A stretch of 64,000 nt of DNA from Bartonella quintana (GCF_009936175.1 NZ_AP019773.1:1491001-1555000), one strand, 5' to 3'; counted from the first letter of the stretch, positions 1 to 9,879 are shown. The notes: generated by a model from the sequence alone, not told the origin. Numbers and translations are program-made.

Positions 1-57
1 TACATAATGATAAGGAACATTACCTGCTCTAGCGCCCAGAGATAATTCTGTGCCCAT
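1..57 (-). CDS. sdhA: Succinate dehydrogenase flavoprotein subunit, N-terminal end only
   Basis: Only the first 19 codons lie in the window; the gene continues past the left edge. The ATG is 5 bases after the sdhD stop, with a GGGG about 10 bases upstream as a possible ribosome site. The visible peptide ends in a Tyr-His-Tyr-Val stretch resembling the segment just before the FAD-binding motif in alphaproteobacterial SdhA. SdhA oxidises succinate to fumarate in complex II. The identity rests mainly on the sdhC-sdhD-sdhA order and on this short match; the flavin motif itself is outside the window. Confidence 0.6.
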   Translation of the reverse strand, partial: MGTELSLGARAGNVPYHYV

Positions 58-62
58 ATTGT

Positions 63-449
63 TTAAACCCCTAATGCAATTTTTAAAAGAGCAAAAATGA
101 TTATACCGCCCAGAACAAAACAAAATGAAACATTTAATACCAAAAAGAGTATCCGCAGGCCTTCACGTCGAATATAATCTTCGATAACAACCTGCATTTC
201 AAGTTTCATATGATAAAGAACTGAAAAAGTTAGCAATCCCATTAAAATAGTTACAACCGGATGTGAAAGCCGTGCATGCACAATGGTATAGTCCTTTCCA
301 ATAAGTGAGAGAATAAGAACAATAAAAAAGATACAAAGTGGCAGATTAAGCACACTTGTCAAACGTTCTAGCCAAAAATGCTCTGTCCCTTCACGCGCAC
401 TCCCAAGTCCACGCACTTTCCCAAGTTCTGTTCGAAAATCTTTTTTCAT
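63..449 (-). CDS. sdhD: Succinate dehydrogenase membrane anchor subunit SdhD
   Basis: A 128-residue hydrophobic protein with three predicted membrane segments (about residues 30-50, 60-80 and 100-122). The N-terminal motif GLGSAREGTEHFW followed by an RLT element is characteristic of the alphaproteobacterial SdhD anchor. With SdhC it holds complex II in the inner membrane and forms the haem b and ubiquinone sites. A His in the second segment (TFSVLYHMKLEMQ) fits the usual position of a haem ligand. It follows sdhC by 18 bases and is followed 5 bases later by sdhA, so the genes form one operon. Length is normal for the family. Confidence 0.93.
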   Translation of the reverse strand: MKKDFRTELGKVRGLGSAREGTEHFWLERLTSVLNLPLCIFFIVLILSLIGKDYTIVHARLSHPVVTILMGLLTFSVLYHMKLEMQVVIEDYIRREGLRILFLVLNVSFCFVLGGIIIFALLKIALGV

Positions 450-467
450 ACCTCTTTTTGCCCCTAG

Positions 468-869
468 CTAGACAATGCTGCATCCAATAATCCAAATCGT
501 CAGAGTGACAATAAGAGAAATAAAAACTGTCGCCCAAGCGGTTAACACTGCCTTTTTTTTATCTAAAAGGCAAGGATTCATGTCCCAAACAATGTGGCGA
601 ATATCGCCAACCATGTGATGAACTCCAGCAAGCGTGTAAAAAAACAAAATACAAAGCCCAGGCAAAGAACTATAAATTTCATGAACTGTTCGAAACATCT
701 CATCCCCACAAGCAATTGAAATTAACCAAATAGTGAAGAATATCATTCCAAAATAAAGCCCTAGGCCGGTGATACGATGCGCAATGGACATCGCCATAGT
801 GATGGTCCAACGATAAATACTCACATGGGGAGAACGAGGGCGCTCTTTTATCATAGTTGTCTCTGTCAT
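468..869 (-). CDS. sdhC: Succinate dehydrogenase cytochrome b556 subunit SdhC
   Basis: The protein carries the SdhC signature near its N-terminus (RPRSPHVSIYRW, then SIAHRITG) and three membrane segments. The His in SIAHRITG and a later HH in AGVHHMVGDIRH are typical quinone/haem-site residues. I chose the internal ATG at 869 (133 residues) because an AGGG lies 7-10 bases upstream and family members start with a short Met-Thr leader before RPRSPH. An in-frame extension to 926 is open but adds 19 atypical residues. This is the first gene of the sdhCDA operon, so its promoter should lie in 870-1304. Confidence 0.93.
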   Translation of the reverse strand: MTETTMIKERPRSPHVSIYRWTITMAMSIAHRITGLGLYFGMIFFTIWLISIACGDEMFRTVHEIYSSLPGLCILFFYTLAGVHHMVGDIRHIVWDMNPCLLDKKKAVLTAWATVFISLIVTLTIWIIGCSIV

Positions 870-1357
870 AAAATACCCTGACCTGGCTTTAACTATAATC
901 GCATCATAAGCGAGGAAGACTCGCACAAAATGACCAAGTATATTATCGTTTCCATTTATTTAGCACCTAATGATGCCAATATTCACAGGTCGGTTATCTC
1001 AAATAACGGATTAAAGGTCACGCATAAAAAAAACCGATTATTCTACAGCTACAAGCCATGGAACTCACTTTATTTAATACAATTTTTTCTCCACGTCAAA
1101 GGTCTATCATTGTTTCTCAAATATAAACATGCATTTTTCCAAATGCATTTATCCCTGCTTCTCTGAATATCAACAATATGCTCCACGATGTCCTGAATTT
1201 CAGCTATCGTTAAGAGAAACAAGAGGTATAGACCTTTGATGCTTCAACGTTTTGATACACAGGAAAGCCAATGTTTTAGCTACAAATACGAATCACTGAC
1301 CACACAAAAAAAGCGACATAAAAGTCGCTTTGTCATAAACTCTAGCAGATGCAGTAG
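870..1357. other. Intergenic region between sdhC and rplS
   Basis: About 490 bases without a convincing gene. It must hold the promoter of the leftward sdh operon and contains the rplS terminator at 1305-1331. Two short rightward open frames here (930-1166 and 1236-1493, the second running into rplS antisense) show no family features and no good ribosome site, so I do not call them genes. Confidence 0.6.
1305..1331 (-). terminator. Rho-independent terminator after rplS
   Basis: On the minus strand an 8-bp perfect stem (AAAGCGAC paired with GTCGCTTT, loop of 6) runs directly into a T run. It sits about 27 bases after the rplS stop codon, in the right orientation to end the rimM-trmD-rplS transcript. 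Confidence 0.85.
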
Positions 1358-1798
1358 TTATTCAGCAGCTTGCTCTGCAACATCCACTGTAACAGCGGTT
1401 GCTTGTACTCTCTCAGCAACCTTTTCATCTTTTTTCCGGTATACTCTCTTTTCAGCGATACGCGCAGCCTTACCTCTCAAACCACGCAGATAATAGAGTT
1501 TCGCCCGACGCACTTTACCACGGCGCACAAGTTCAACTCCCTCAATTAAGGGAGAATAAACTGGAAATACACGTTCAACACCTTCACCATAAGAAATCTT
1601 GCGCACTGTAAAGGTTTCATTCAGACCACCACCTGAACGTGCGATACAAACCCCTTCATAAGCTTGCACACGTGTCCGTGTACCTTCGGTCACACGCACC
1701 ATGACACGGACGGTATCTCCTGCTTGAAATTTTGGCAGTTGGCGTTTTGCTTCAATTTTTGCGCATTGTTCAGCTTCGAGCTGCGCGATAATATTCAT
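1358..1798 (-). CDS. rplS: 50S ribosomal protein L19
   Basis: L19 lies at the 30S-50S interface. The core from about residue 1 to 120 is clear: an [11 protein letters not shown] start, F.AGDTVRV..RV.EG.R.R.Q.YEGV, a [24 protein letters not shown] stretch (here written only in parts), and a basic Y.LRGL.GKAARI end, then an acidic Ala/Val-rich tail as in other Rhizobiales. I chose the ATG at 1798 because an AAGGA lies 8 bases upstream. An in-frame ATG at 1807 overlaps that ribosome site and is unlikely. The gene follows trmD after an unusually long gap of about 200 bases and ends in a strong terminator. Confidence 0.95.
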   Translation of the reverse strand: MNIIAQLEAEQCAKIEAKRQLPKFQAGDTVRVMVRVTEGTRTRVQAYEGVCIARSGGGLNETFTVRKISYGEGVERVFPVYSPLIEGVELVRRGKVRRAKLYYLRGLRGKAARIAEKRVYRKKDEKVAERVQATAVTVDVAEQAAE

Positions 1799-1958
1799 TG
1801 CTTTCATCCTTGATGTTTTTTATTGACCAGTCAGAGCGCCCAACTCTTGCCGAAAAAAGCCTTTTCACAAACAGAAAAATTCTTTAGGCTATGCCTTACA
1901 CAGGAGCGAATACACTATCCCTTAAATTTTGGAACTACAGAAAATCCTTCACAGGAAA

Positions 1959-1976
1959 ACTCTCTAAAAAGAGAGC
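1959..1976 (-). terminator. Weak hairpin downstream of trmD
   Basis: CTCTCT and AGAGAG form a 6-bp stem around a 4-base loop, followed on the minus strand by TTTT. It lies 30-47 bases beyond the trmD stop and may cause partial termination before rplS, matching the long trmD-rplS spacer. The stem is short, so the call is tentative. Confidence 0.35.
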
Positions 1977-2005
1977 CATACAAATACACCATCTTACAAC
2001 ATGAA

Positions 2006-2704
2006 TCAAGTTTTCTGACGATTTTTATCATAAAGAGCATAAAGCTCAGGGCGACGTTGACGTGTTAACAATTCGGCTTGCTGTTGACGCCAATCAGCGA
2101 TAGCTTTGTGATGACCTGATGTCAACACTGGCGGAATACAACGCCCTTCAAAAATAGAAGGGCGCGTATATTGAGGGTGTTCAAGCAAACCATTCTCAAA
2201 ACTTTCACATTTTCCAGAAGCCTCATTGCCCATAACCCCTGGTAAAAGACGCACGATAGCATCCAAGAGAACCAACGCAGCCGTTTCACCTCCTGAAAGG
2301 ATATAATCACCAATGGATACTTCTTCTAATTTCCGCGCTTCTATTATCCGTTCATCGACGCCTTCAAAACGTCCACAAACCAATGTCACTCCCGACTCAC
2401 ACGCCAAAGAACGCGCATAAGCTTGGTTAAAAGGCCGTCCACGCGGACTCATCAACAACCTTGTTGAATCATGTGGACAACTATCAAGTGCAGCCGCTAA
2501 CACATCCGCCCGCATCACCATACCAGCCCCCCCACCAGCTGGTGTATCATCAACGCTATGGTGTTTATCCAAAGCAAAATTCCTAATCTGCACTGTCTCG
2601 AGCGACCATATTCCTCGTTCTAAAGCTTGCCCTGCTAAAGAATAACCCAAAAATCCAGGAAACATTTCGGGATAAAGTGTTAAAACGCGCGCTTGAAACT
2701 TCAT
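2006..2704 (-). CDS. trmD: tRNA (guanine(37)-N1)-methyltransferase TrmD
   Basis: A 232-residue SPOUT methyltransferase that makes m1G37 in tRNAs reading C- and G-starting codons, which prevents +1 frameshifting. Visible motifs include the start [19 protein letters not shown] (residues about 59-67), [12 protein letters not shown] and the knot region [10 protein letters not shown] followed by LLPGVMGN. Length is typical for the family. The start ATG overlaps the rimM stop by 4 bases (ATGA type), which indicates translational coupling in a rimM-trmD pair. Confidence 0.96.
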   Translation of the reverse strand: MKFQARVLTLYPEMFPGFLGYSLAGQALERGIWSLETVQIRNFALDKHHSVDDTPAGGGAGMVMRADVLAAALDSCPHDSTRLLMSPRGRPFNQAYARSLACESGVTLVCGRFEGVDERIIEARKLEEVSIGDYILSGGETAALVLLDAIVRLLPGVMGNEASGKCESFENGLLEHPQYTRPSIFEGRCIPPVLTSGHHKAIADWRQQQAELLTRQRRPELYALYDKNRQKT

Positions 2705-3294
2705 TTTTTCATTCTTTCATCCTCATTTGAATCCAAGTCGTTTTCTACCTTATTTTTTTCCTTGTTGCTCAACAAACCAGCTGCCACTGGCTCGACAACA
2801 AGAAAACCAGAAGTAACGCAAATTTCTGGCACCGCTGCCTTGCTAAAGGGAATAAGCACGGTTGTTTTACGCGTATTCAAACGAATTTCAAGCAAATCAC
2901 CAGCCCCGAAATTAAAAAAACCACTCACTTTGCCTAAGCTTTGACCGGCACAATCCTGAACACGAAGCCCAATTAAATCAACCTGATAAAATTCATCCTC
3001 AGCCAAATCATCAACCAATTGATCGCGCGTAACATAAAGGCGAATCCCCTTTAAAGCCTCAGCAGCACTGCGATCTTCAACCCCTTTAAAATGCACAATT
3101 GCATTATTTTTTTGCACGCGAAGCATTACAATTTCATAAGGCCGTCCCGTATCATCATAAAGGATACCATAAGTCTTTAAACGCTGTGGTTCAGCACTCC
3201 AGACCTTCACCAAAACATCCCCCTTTACACCATGAGGTAAATCAATAATGGCAAGATAAACTTTATTTTTAAGCTTTTTTCTACTATATTTCAT
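2701..3294 (-). CDS. rimM: 16S rRNA processing protein RimM
   Basis: A 197-residue 30S maturation factor that binds S19 and helps 16S rRNA head assembly. The N-terminal beta-barrel domain is visible ([18 protein letters not shown], then RAEALKGI-like [13 protein letters not shown]), followed by the PRC-barrel domain ([28 protein letters not shown], then LIPF.KAAVPEI). The C-terminal tail is acidic and lysine-rich. It is translationally coupled to trmD. In relatives rpsP lies directly upstream; here rpsP is 15.7 kb away, so this pair now uses its own upstream region (3295-3425). Confidence 0.94.
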   Translation of the reverse strand: MKYSRKKLKNKVYLAIIDLPHGVKGDVLVKVWSAEPQRLKTYGILYDDTGRPYEIVMLRVQKNNAIVHFKGVEDRSAAEALKGIRLYVTRDQLVDDLAEDEFYQVDLIGLRVQDCAGQSLGKVSGFFNFGAGDLLEIRLNTRKTTVLIPFSKAAVPEICVTSGFLVVEPVAAGLLSNKEKNKVENDLDSNEDERMKK

Positions 3295-3425
3295 ACGAAA
3301 ATACCGTCTTTTAAAAGCGAATCTCTCAGTCTCGTAACTTTCTATTAAATTTTGTTGCCATATTAAAAATCTTCCAGAAAGACCTTTCTTGGTAACAAAA
3401 ACAAATTAATAAAAGGAGAAGTCTT

Positions 3426-4247
3426 ATGGCAAATGTTATGCTTTTCTACAAAGATATTACCCCAATCAACAAAGTTTCCCATAAAAACCTAAAGTTTGCT
3501 CCTCCAAGCGATATGTCTTTCGCCAAGGATACTCACTGGGTTCCTTTAGCAAGTAGTGAATATTTTCAAGCTGCTCTAGACTATCCCATTTTGTTTATGT
3601 GCGCAGAAGATGAACAAAAGAAACGGCATTATACATCTGCTGCTCTTGTAGGTCTTTCTAACGACGAAAACGATTACATCGTCTCCGATAAAAGTTGGAA
3701 AAAAAATACGTATCTCCCAGCTTTTGTCCGTCGCTATCCTTTTGCGCTTGCACAATTTAAAAATGAAAAAGAACTTTCTGTTTGCTTTGATCAGCAATCA
3801 GGCATGTTCAATGAGGTTGCAGGTACAGAACTTTTTAATTCGGATGGATCTGTTTCTCCCTTCATGGAAGAGCGTATTCGTTTTCTTGAAAGCTTTAAAA
3901 GCGCTATGGAAAAAACCGCTCAGTTTATCGATGCCCTTGTAGAGATGGATCTTCTGAGTCAAAAATCAATCAATGTAAAAAATGACAAAGGTCTTTCAGC
4001 GCAATTGGAACATTTCTGGGTCGTTGATGAAGAAAAACTGAATAAATTATCCGCGCACCAACTTGCCAAGCTCCATAAAAATGGCTTTTTAGGATTGATT
4101 TTTGCCCATCTTATGTCAACGCACAATCTTTTAAAGATACTCTCTTTAAAAGGCGAAAAACATATGACCAATCATAAAGAACAAGCTTCAAAAAAGAATG
4201 ATTACGCCAATAGCGAAAAACCTAAAAAGAAAGAGACCTTCAACTAG
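3426..4247 (+). CDS. SapC family protein
   Basis: A 273-residue soluble protein with the SapC-family (Pfam PF07277) layout: an N-terminal YKDITPINK start, VPLASSEYFQAALDYPI, then a D..W....Y.PAFVRRYPFAL motif near residues 90-105. The family is named after a Campylobacter S-layer-associated protein, but its role in Alphaproteobacteria is unknown. The C-terminus (about residue 245 on) is a lysine-rich tail. An AAGGAGAAG ribosome site precedes the ATG. xerC starts 2 bases after its stop, so the two are co-transcribed. Confidence 0.82.
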   Translation: MANVMLFYKDITPINKVSHKNLKFAPPSDMSFAKDTHWVPLASSEYFQAALDYPILFMCAEDEQKKRHYTSAALVGLSNDENDYIVSDKSWKKNTYLPAFVRRYPFALAQFKNEKELSVCFDQQSGMFNEVAGTELFNSDGSVSPFMEERIRFLESFKSAMEKTAQFIDALVEMDLLSQKSINVKNDKGLSAQLEHFWVVDEEKLNKLSAHQLAKLHKNGFLGLIFAHLMSTHNLLKILSLKGEKHMTNHKEQASKKNDYANSEKPKKKETFN

Positions 4248-4249
4248 AA

Positions 4250-5218
4250 ATGCCCCCAAAAGATGACAGTAGAAAAGGCAAAAATGTCTTTCTGATTCCA
4301 GCGGATCCTTCTGTTTTAGCCGCCAGGAAAAACTGGTTGGATAATCTTCTACGAACACGTCGCATGGCAACACACACAGCACAAGCCTATGAACGTGATA
4401 CACGACAGTTTTTGTCTTTTCTTTGTCAACACCTTGGGCACAAACCAACCTTTCATGATCTGGCCAATTTGCGCGTTACTGACTTGCGTGCTTATCTGGC
4501 TTATCGCCGCACACTCAATATAAGCGCTCGTTCTTTAAGCCGGGCGATGGCGGGTTTACGTTCTTTTTTCAACTACTTATCCCGCGAAGGGATCGTCAGC
4601 ATTCCTGCTTCTAAGCTTGTCAGAACACCCAAATACTCAAAATCATTACCCAAACCTTTGGCTATAAAATCAGCACTTCATGTCGTTAAACAAGAAAATC
4701 AACAGGAAAATGAATCATGGATCATTGCCCGTAATGCTGCTGTCTTAATACTCCTTTATGGCTGTGGAATGCGAATATCAGAAGCCCTAGCGCTCACGCC
4801 AGAACAATTTTCTGATCCTGAAAAAACAAGTTTATTCGTGACCGGAAAAGGTGGGAAAACACGCCTTGTCCCTCTCATTACAGTTGTTTACGAAACAATA
4901 CAAAATTACCTCAAATGCTGCCCGTATCCTTTAGTGAAAAACCAACCAATGTTCCGCGGTGCTCGAGGTGGCCCCTTGCAGCCAGCCATTATTCAACGAA
5001 CTGTTCGAAACTTACGTTCAAGCCTTGGTTTACCAGAAACTGCCACCCCCCATTCACTGCGCCACTCCTTTGCCACCCATCTTTTATCACGGGGAGGAGA
5101 TTTGCGCACCATTCAAGAACTTCTCGGCCATGCCTCCCTTTCTACCACACAAATCTATACACATGTGGATACAGACCGTTTGTTAGAAATTTATCAAAAA
5201 GCGCACCCCCGTGCCTAA
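4250..5218 (+). CDS. xerC: Tyrosine recombinase XerC
   Basis: A 322-residue site-specific recombinase that, with XerD, resolves chromosome dimers at dif. The N-terminal SAM-like core-binding domain covers about 20-125 and the catalytic domain about 140-315. All catalytic residues are visible: R175 (GCGMRISE), K200 (VTGKGGK), H268 and R271 (HSLRHSFATHLL), H294 (LLGHASLSTTQIY) and nucleophile Y303. It starts 2 bases after the SapC-like gene. XerC rather than XerD is inferred from the typical GCGMRISE and TPHSLRH forms and from the better XerD candidate at 58975-59922. Confidence 0.92.
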   Translation: MPPKDDSRKGKNVFLIPADPSVLAARKNWLDNLLRTRRMATHTAQAYERDTRQFLSFLCQHLGHKPTFHDLANLRVTDLRAYLAYRRTLNISARSLSRAMAGLRSFFNYLSREGIVSIPASKLVRTPKYSKSLPKPLAIKSALHVVKQENQQENESWIIARNAAVLILLYGCGMRISEALALTPEQFSDPEKTSLFVTGKGGKTRLVPLITVVYETIQNYLKCCPYPLVKNQPMFRGARGGPLQPAIIQRTVRNLRSSLGLPETATPHSLRHSFATHLLSRGGDLRTIQELLGHASLSTTQIYTHVDTDRLLEIYQKAHPRA

Positions 5219-5242
5219 AAGACTTTTGAACGAAAAAACACG

Positions 5243-5521
5243 TTAAACAGATTCAATCTCAAGCGCCAAAGCATGAACACATGTTGCTAACTCTTTTTGT
5301 AAAACTTTATAAATCGCCCGATGTATCTCTACACGTGTCATACCTGAAAAAGAAGAAGATAGAATTTTCACCCGAAAATGCGTTTCCCCTTTCCCATAAA
5401 GGGCATGTTCCTGATGAGGATGTCCAACATGAAGGTGACTCTCATTAATCACTTCAAGCTTTTGCGGACAAAAGGCATCCTGGAGTTTCCTCCTGATCGT
5501 TATTTGAATCGCAGTAGACAT
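5243..5521 (-). CDS. BolA family protein
   Basis: A 92-residue BolA/IbaG-like protein. The family partners monothiol glutaredoxins in iron-sulfur cluster handling and acts in stress and morphology control. The class II KH-like fold signature is visible: KLEVINESHLHVGH with the conserved His, then THFRVKILS..F.GM.RV..HR.IY..L. I chose the ATG at 5521 because an AAGGA sits about 7 bases upstream; an in-frame ATG at 5536 lacks this. It converges with xerC (24-base gap) and diverges from the J-domain gene. Confidence 0.9.
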   Translation of the reverse strand: MSTAIQITIRRKLQDAFCPQKLEVINESHLHVGHPHQEHALYGKGETHFRVKILSSSFSGMTRVEIHRAIYKVLQKELATCVHALALEIESV

Positions 5522-5642
5522 TTTTTGTTCCTTCACAAAATGATCAATTCAATAAACTTTTTTGATTACCAAATGCGTGTGAACACAAATTTTTCAAAAG
5601 TCAATTCTTGTCAAACTGATCAATTTTTCATAAACCAAAGAT

Positions 5643-6257
5643 ATGGTAACAACATCCAAATTATTTGACTCAATTCGAATCAGCTCTAATAAAAAGAAGC
5701 AGCCTGAAGCACAACAGTGTCAATGGGAAGGCTGTAAGAAACCAGGAGCCCATAAAGCACCAGCAGGTCGAAATCGTGAAGGACAATATTTGTACTTTTG
5801 TATTGAGCATGTGCGCGCTTATAATAAAAACTTTAATTATTTTTCTGATCTTAGTGACAAAGATATCGAAAAGTTTCAAAAGGATGCTCTCACAGGACAT
5901 CGCCCAACATGGCCTACAGACCTCAGCAATGGTGTGTCGAAAAAAACAGCTGTCAATTATGCAAAAATCCGCTCTGGAACAGCTGCCTACCAAAATCGTA
6001 TGCGCAATCCATTCACTTTGTTTACCCAACGTCATTCAGTTAATACGCATTCACGAAAATTGAAACCTTTAGAAGCTAAAGCTTTTGATATATTGGGATT
6101 ACAAGCAAACGCTTCAGCTGAAGATATCAAAATGAGATATAAAGAACTGGTCAAAAGACACCATCCTGATACCAATGGTGGCAACCGTTCTTCAGAAGAG
6201 CGCTTTCGCGATGTCCTTCATGCCTATAATCTCTTAAGAAAATCTGGCCTATGCTAG
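5643..6257 (+). CDS. J-domain (DnaJ-like) protein
   Basis: A 204-residue protein with a C-terminal J domain (about residues 145-202) containing the HPD tripeptide (KRHHPDTNGG), which stimulates Hsp70 ATPase. The N-terminal part holds a small Cys/His cluster (QCQWEGCKKPGAHKAP near residue 26, then FCIEH), suggesting a metal-binding element. Relatives in Rhizobiales lie immediately upstream of cobS and cobT, as here. The client is unknown. No strong ribosome site is visible upstream, so the start is moderately certain. Confidence 0.85.
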   Translation: MVTTSKLFDSIRISSNKKKQPEAQQCQWEGCKKPGAHKAPAGRNREGQYLYFCIEHVRAYNKNFNYFSDLSDKDIEKFQKDALTGHRPTWPTDLSNGVSKKTAVNYAKIRSGTAAYQNRMRNPFTLFTQRHSVNTHSRKLKPLEAKAFDILGLQANASAEDIKMRYKELVKRHHPDTNGGNRSSEERFRDVLHAYNLLRKSGLC

Positions 6258-6450
6258 AAAAGCTTCAGCTTCATATGAAACCATTTTAGTTTGAACTTTT
6301 CTCGTTTTCGCAAGCTAATATAGAACATAGGTGATAAAGCGTTTTTTTAAAACCAAAGCCTCGCTTTATAGAGCATTGCATAAGTTCTTTAACTCTTGTA
6401 TCGTTTTCCAACAAATGAAAATAAATAGCGTACTTCCTTCTGGAAAAACA

Positions 6451-7422
6451 ATGACAAAAACAAATCCTACAGTTGAAAATGTGCCCGATATTACACTCTG
6501 TGCTCGTGATCTGTTTAATATTAATACGGATATGAAAGTCCCTGCTTTTAGCACAAAAAGCCCCCATGTTCCTGATTTAGATCCTCATTATCTTTTTGAT
6601 CAACAAACGACTTTAGCGATTTTAGCAGGTTTTGCATTTAACCGCCGTGTTATGGTTTCCGGTTATCACGGCACAGGTAAATCGACGCATATTGAACAAG
6701 TCGCAGCGCGTCTTAACTGGCCTTGTATTCGAATTAATCTCGATAGTCATGTCAGCCGTATTGATCTCGTAGGAAAAGACGCCATTGTTTTAAAAGATGG
6801 ACTCCAAATTACTGAATTTAAAGAAGGTATTTTGCCATGGGCTTATCAAAACAATGTTGCTCTTGTGTTTGATGAATATGATGCAGGACGCCCCGATGTT
6901 ATGTTTGTCATCCAACGCGTCCTTGAAGCTTGTGGACGACTAAGCCTACTTGATCAAAGCCGTGTTATTGCGCCTCATCCAGCATTTCGTCTTTTTGCAA
7001 CCGCCAACACCATTGGTCTTGGTGATACAACAGGGCTCTATCATGGTACACAACAAATCAATCAGGCTCAAATGGACCGCTGGTCCATTGTGACGATCTT
7101 AAATTATTTACCTCACGATAAAGAAGTTGATATCGTTTGTTCAAAGGTCAAAACTTTTCAAACAACTGAGGGAAAAAAAACAATTTCACAAATGGTGCAT
7201 GTTGCTGATATGGTCCGGAAATCTTTTATTAATGGAGATCTTTCAACGGTCATGAGCCCACGCACTGTCATTACTTGGGCAGAGAATACGGCAATTTTTC
7301 AAAATATTGGATTTGCCTTCCGTTTAACTTTTCTTAACAAATGTGATGAACTAGAACGTGCCACTGTCGCAGAATTTTACCAACGTGCCTTTGGACAAGA
7401 GCTTCCTGAATCATTCATTTAG
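6451..7422 (+). CDS. cobS: Cobaltochelatase-type AAA+ ATPase CobS
   Basis: A 323-residue MoxR-like AAA+ ATPase. Visible motifs are Walker A ([14 protein letters not shown]), Walker B ([13 protein letters not shown]), sensor 1 ([13 protein letters not shown]) and the [12 protein letters not shown] segment that is highly specific to CobS. In aerobic cobalamin synthesis CobS and CobT form the chaperone-like ATPase ring that drives cobalt insertion by CobN. I chose the ATG at 6451 because it has a nearby GGA and gives the usual CobS length; the open frame extends to 6331. cobT follows 30 bases later. No cobN or other cobalamin gene is in the window. Confidence 0.9.
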   Translation: MTKTNPTVENVPDITLCARDLFNINTDMKVPAFSTKSPHVPDLDPHYLFDQQTTLAILAGFAFNRRVMVSGYHGTGKSTHIEQVAARLNWPCIRINLDSHVSRIDLVGKDAIVLKDGLQITEFKEGILPWAYQNNVALVFDEYDAGRPDVMFVIQRVLEACGRLSLLDQSRVIAPHPAFRLFATANTIGLGDTTGLYHGTQQINQAQMDRWSIVTILNYLPHDKEVDIVCSKVKTFQTTEGKKTISQMVHVADMVRKSFINGDLSTVMSPRTVITWAENTAIFQNIGFAFRLTFLNKCDELERATVAEFYQRAFGQELPESFI

Positions 7423-7451
7423 TGTGTCTTACCTTAAGGGATACGTCTATC

Positions 7452-9350
7452 ATGGCCGCAGAAGCTGGCGAAAACAGCCAAAATCTGAAAAACGACTCTC
7501 CCAACAGTACCCTTGATGCTGAAGCTTTTAAAAAAGCCATTTCCAGCTGTATCCGGGCAATTGCTGGTACGCACGAGCTTGAAGTTTCTTTTAGTCACCA
7601 CAGACCATCACTGAACGGAAATTATGCGCACTTACCGGAACTGTCACAACACGCAACAGATAAAGATGTAAGCATTACCCGTGGACTAGGCGATTCCATA
7701 GCCCTACGTAAAGCGTGGCATAATAACAGCATTCACACACGACTTGCTCCAGTAGAATCAAAAGCACGCGCTGTTTTTGATGCTCTCGAACAAACCCGTG
7801 TTGAAGCAATCGGCACTTTAGCTATGGAGGGGATTGCACAAAATCTTGATAGAATGCTCGCCGATAAATATCAAAAAACCCATTATCGAAAGATTAACAC
7901 CCAAAGTGAAGCCCCCATTCAAGACGCGATTGCACTTTTATTGCGTGAAAAAATAACAAAACGCCCTCCTCCCAAAGAAGCTGGACCTTTATTGGAATTA
8001 TGGCGCCATTCAATCGAACAAAAAGCCGCAGCACAACTAAACGAACTAGCGCATCATATTCACAACCAACATGCTTTTGCACAAATTGTTCGGCAAATGC
8101 TTTTTGCTCTAAAAATGGCAGCCCAACTAGAAGAAACTTCTGACAGCGTAGACAATAAAAAAGTAAGAAACGGGTGTAAATCTGAAAACAAAGCAGAAGA
8201 AGACAGTGAAAACGAAAAACAGGATCAAAGCGAAAAACAAACAACAACTGAACAAGAAAGCGATGCACAAGATAAAGGAAAAACGCAAGTAGCTCAATCA
8301 AACGAGGGTGATAAAGCCGAAGAAGAACAAGAAAGCGCTTGGCAAGAAAAACCGAGTAAACCCAAACGTTTTCTCGCTGTTTCGGACCAAATGGAAGGAC
8401 TTGCTGACTATAAAATTTTCACCCGACAATTTGACGAAGTTTTGGAAGCAACTGATTTTTGTTCTGAAAGCGAATTGGATCACTTGCGTCAGTGTCTTGA
8501 TAAGCACATCAATCATCTCCAAAGCATTGTAGGACGCTTAGCAAACCGCCTCCAGCGCTGTCTTATGGCACAACAAAATCGCAGTTGGAATTTTGATCTT
8601 GAGCAAGGATATCTCGATACAACGCGACTCCCACGCCTTATTATTGATCCAATGCAATCCCTCTCTTTTAAAATGGAAAGCAATACCCAATTTCGCGATA
8701 CTATTGTCTCACTCCTCATTGATAATTCAGGATCAATGCGAGGACGTCCCATTACTGTTGCAGCAAGTTGTGCAGATATTTTAGCCCAAACTCTTGAACG
8801 TTGCGGAGTCAAAGTTGAAATTTTGGGCTTTACCACCAAAGCTTGGAAAGGAGGGAAATCGCGCGAAAAATGGCTCAATCAGCATAAACCTAATAATCCG
8901 GGGCGCCTTAATGATTTATGTCATATCATCTATAAAAACGCCGATACACCGTGGCGTCGAGCACGACGCAATTTAGGTTTGATGATGCAGGAAGGATTGC
9001 TGAAAGAAAATATTGATGGTGAAGCACTTATTTGGGCGCATCAGCGCCTTTTATCACGGCGTGAACAGCGTCGTATTCTCATGATTATTTCTGATGGAGC
9101 TCCTGTTGATGATTCAACACTGTCCGTTAATTCTAGCAATTATCTTGAAAAACATTTACGCGCGGTGATTCAAGAAATCCAAATCCATTCGCCCATAGAA
9201 CTTATTGCCATTGGCATTGGTCATGACGTTATACGTTATTATCAACGCGCTGTAACAGTTATGAATGCTGAAGGATTAGCCGACGCGATAACAAAACAAT
9301 TAGCCGCACTCTTTACCGAAAAAACGCTTCATCTTTATAAGAAATCTTAA
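7452..9350 (+). CDS. cobT: Cobaltochelatase-type VWA subunit CobT
   Basis: A 632-residue protein. The N-terminal half is helical, followed by a highly acidic, low-complexity linker (roughly 245-310, Glu/Gln/Lys rich), and a C-terminal von Willebrand A domain whose MIDAS motif reads DNSGSMRG with a later ISDGAPVDD. This layout is typical of CobT, the partner of CobS. The ATG at 7452 is preceded by AAGGG; an open extension of 10 codons overlaps the cobS stop. Length is normal and no break is seen, so the pair appears to be under selection. Confidence 0.9.
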   Translation: MAAEAGENSQNLKNDSPNSTLDAEAFKKAISSCIRAIAGTHELEVSFSHHRPSLNGNYAHLPELSQHATDKDVSITRGLGDSIALRKAWHNNSIHTRLAPVESKARAVFDALEQTRVEAIGTLAMEGIAQNLDRMLADKYQKTHYRKINTQSEAPIQDAIALLLREKITKRPPPKEAGPLLELWRHSIEQKAAAQLNELAHHIHNQHAFAQIVRQMLFALKMAAQLEETSDSVDNKKVRNGCKSENKAEEDSENEKQDQSEKQTTTEQESDAQDKGKTQVAQSNEGDKAEEEQESAWQEKPSKPKRFLAVSDQMEGLADYKIFTRQFDEVLEATDFCSESELDHLRQCLDKHINHLQSIVGRLANRLQRCLMAQQNRSWNFDLEQGYLDTTRLPRLIIDPMQSLSFKMESNTQFRDTIVSLLIDNSGSMRGRPITVAASCADILAQTLERCGVKVEILGFTTKAWKGGKSREKWLNQHKPNNPGRLNDLCHIIYKNADTPWRRARRNLGLMMQEGLLKENIDGEALIWAHQRLLSRREQRRILMIISDGAPVDDSTLSVNSSNYLEKHLRAVIQEIQIHSPIELIAIGIGHDVIRYYQRAVTVMNAEGLADAITKQLAALFTEKTLHLYKKS

Positions 9351-9439
9351 GCCCCCTGAAACTGAATCAAAATATTAGAAGCAGTCATAGCAAGGCACAT
9401 TGCAAAAACAGAAAAAACAACATACCTCTTCTTTTGCTG
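9347..9439 (-). pseudogene. Possible N-terminal remnant of a VUT-family (YhhQ-like) transporter gene
   Basis: On the minus strand an open stretch encodes a membrane-helix-like peptide containing RYVVFSVFAMCL followed by ASNILIQF, then a stop. The ASN-I-LVQFP pattern after a hydrophobic helix is typical of the first segment of VUT/YhhQ queuosine-precursor transporters. There is no start codon in a good context and nothing follows, so at most this is a short relic. The match is brief and may be coincidental. Confidence 0.3.
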
Positions 9440-9585
9440 TTCTAACAAAGGACTGCGTGAGGAGAGTTCCTTAACCTGGGTAATGGAACCCACTCAATAC
9501 AGGAACAAACAGTAAAAGCCCAAAACAGCGCCCCCTAACCTTAAAACGAGAGCAAACAATTCAGTCTCGTAGTCAACAAAGGCGA

Positions 9586-9879
9586 TTACGCCGCTTGTTC
9601 AGCTTTTTTCTTAACAATTTGACGTTTTAACAAACGGGCACGTTGCGATAATTCTTTATCATCAGCTCTGACCAAAAAGCTATCAAGACCACCGCGGTGC
9701 TCAACAGAACGCAAAGCACTCGCCGAAACACGCAAACGGTAACTTTGCTGCAATACCTCCGAAATTAATGTCACATTGCAAAGATTTGGTAAAAAACGAC
9801 GACGCGTTTTATTATTCGCATGGCTAACGTTATTGCCATACTGAACTGTTTTTCCTGTCAATTCGCAGGCACGAGACAT
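9586..9879 (-). CDS. rpmB: 50S ribosomal protein L28
   Basis: A 97-residue protein with the L28 signature [10 protein letters not shown], then [18 protein letters not shown] and a typical alphaproteobacterial C-terminal extension (S.LRSVEH.GGLD.FL, lysine-rich end). I chose the ATG at 9879 because AAGGTG lies 7 bases upstream; the frame is open for another 26 codons without family resemblance. It is a single-gene unit, convergent with cobT and divergent from the SURF1 gene. Confidence 0.95.
   Translation of the reverse strand: MSRACELTGKTVQYGNNVSHANNKTRRRFLPNLCNVTLISEVLQQSYRLRVSASALRSVEHRGGLDSFLVRADDKELSQRARLLKRQIVKKKAEQAA

Noticed and set aside
930..1166. A 78-codon rightward open frame near sdhC
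   Set aside because: No ribosome site, no domain and amino-acid composition typical of AT-rich non-coding DNA.
6258..6450. Cobalamin riboswitch before cobS
   Set aside because: The upstream stretch is short and AT-rich and shows no B12-box-like sequence.
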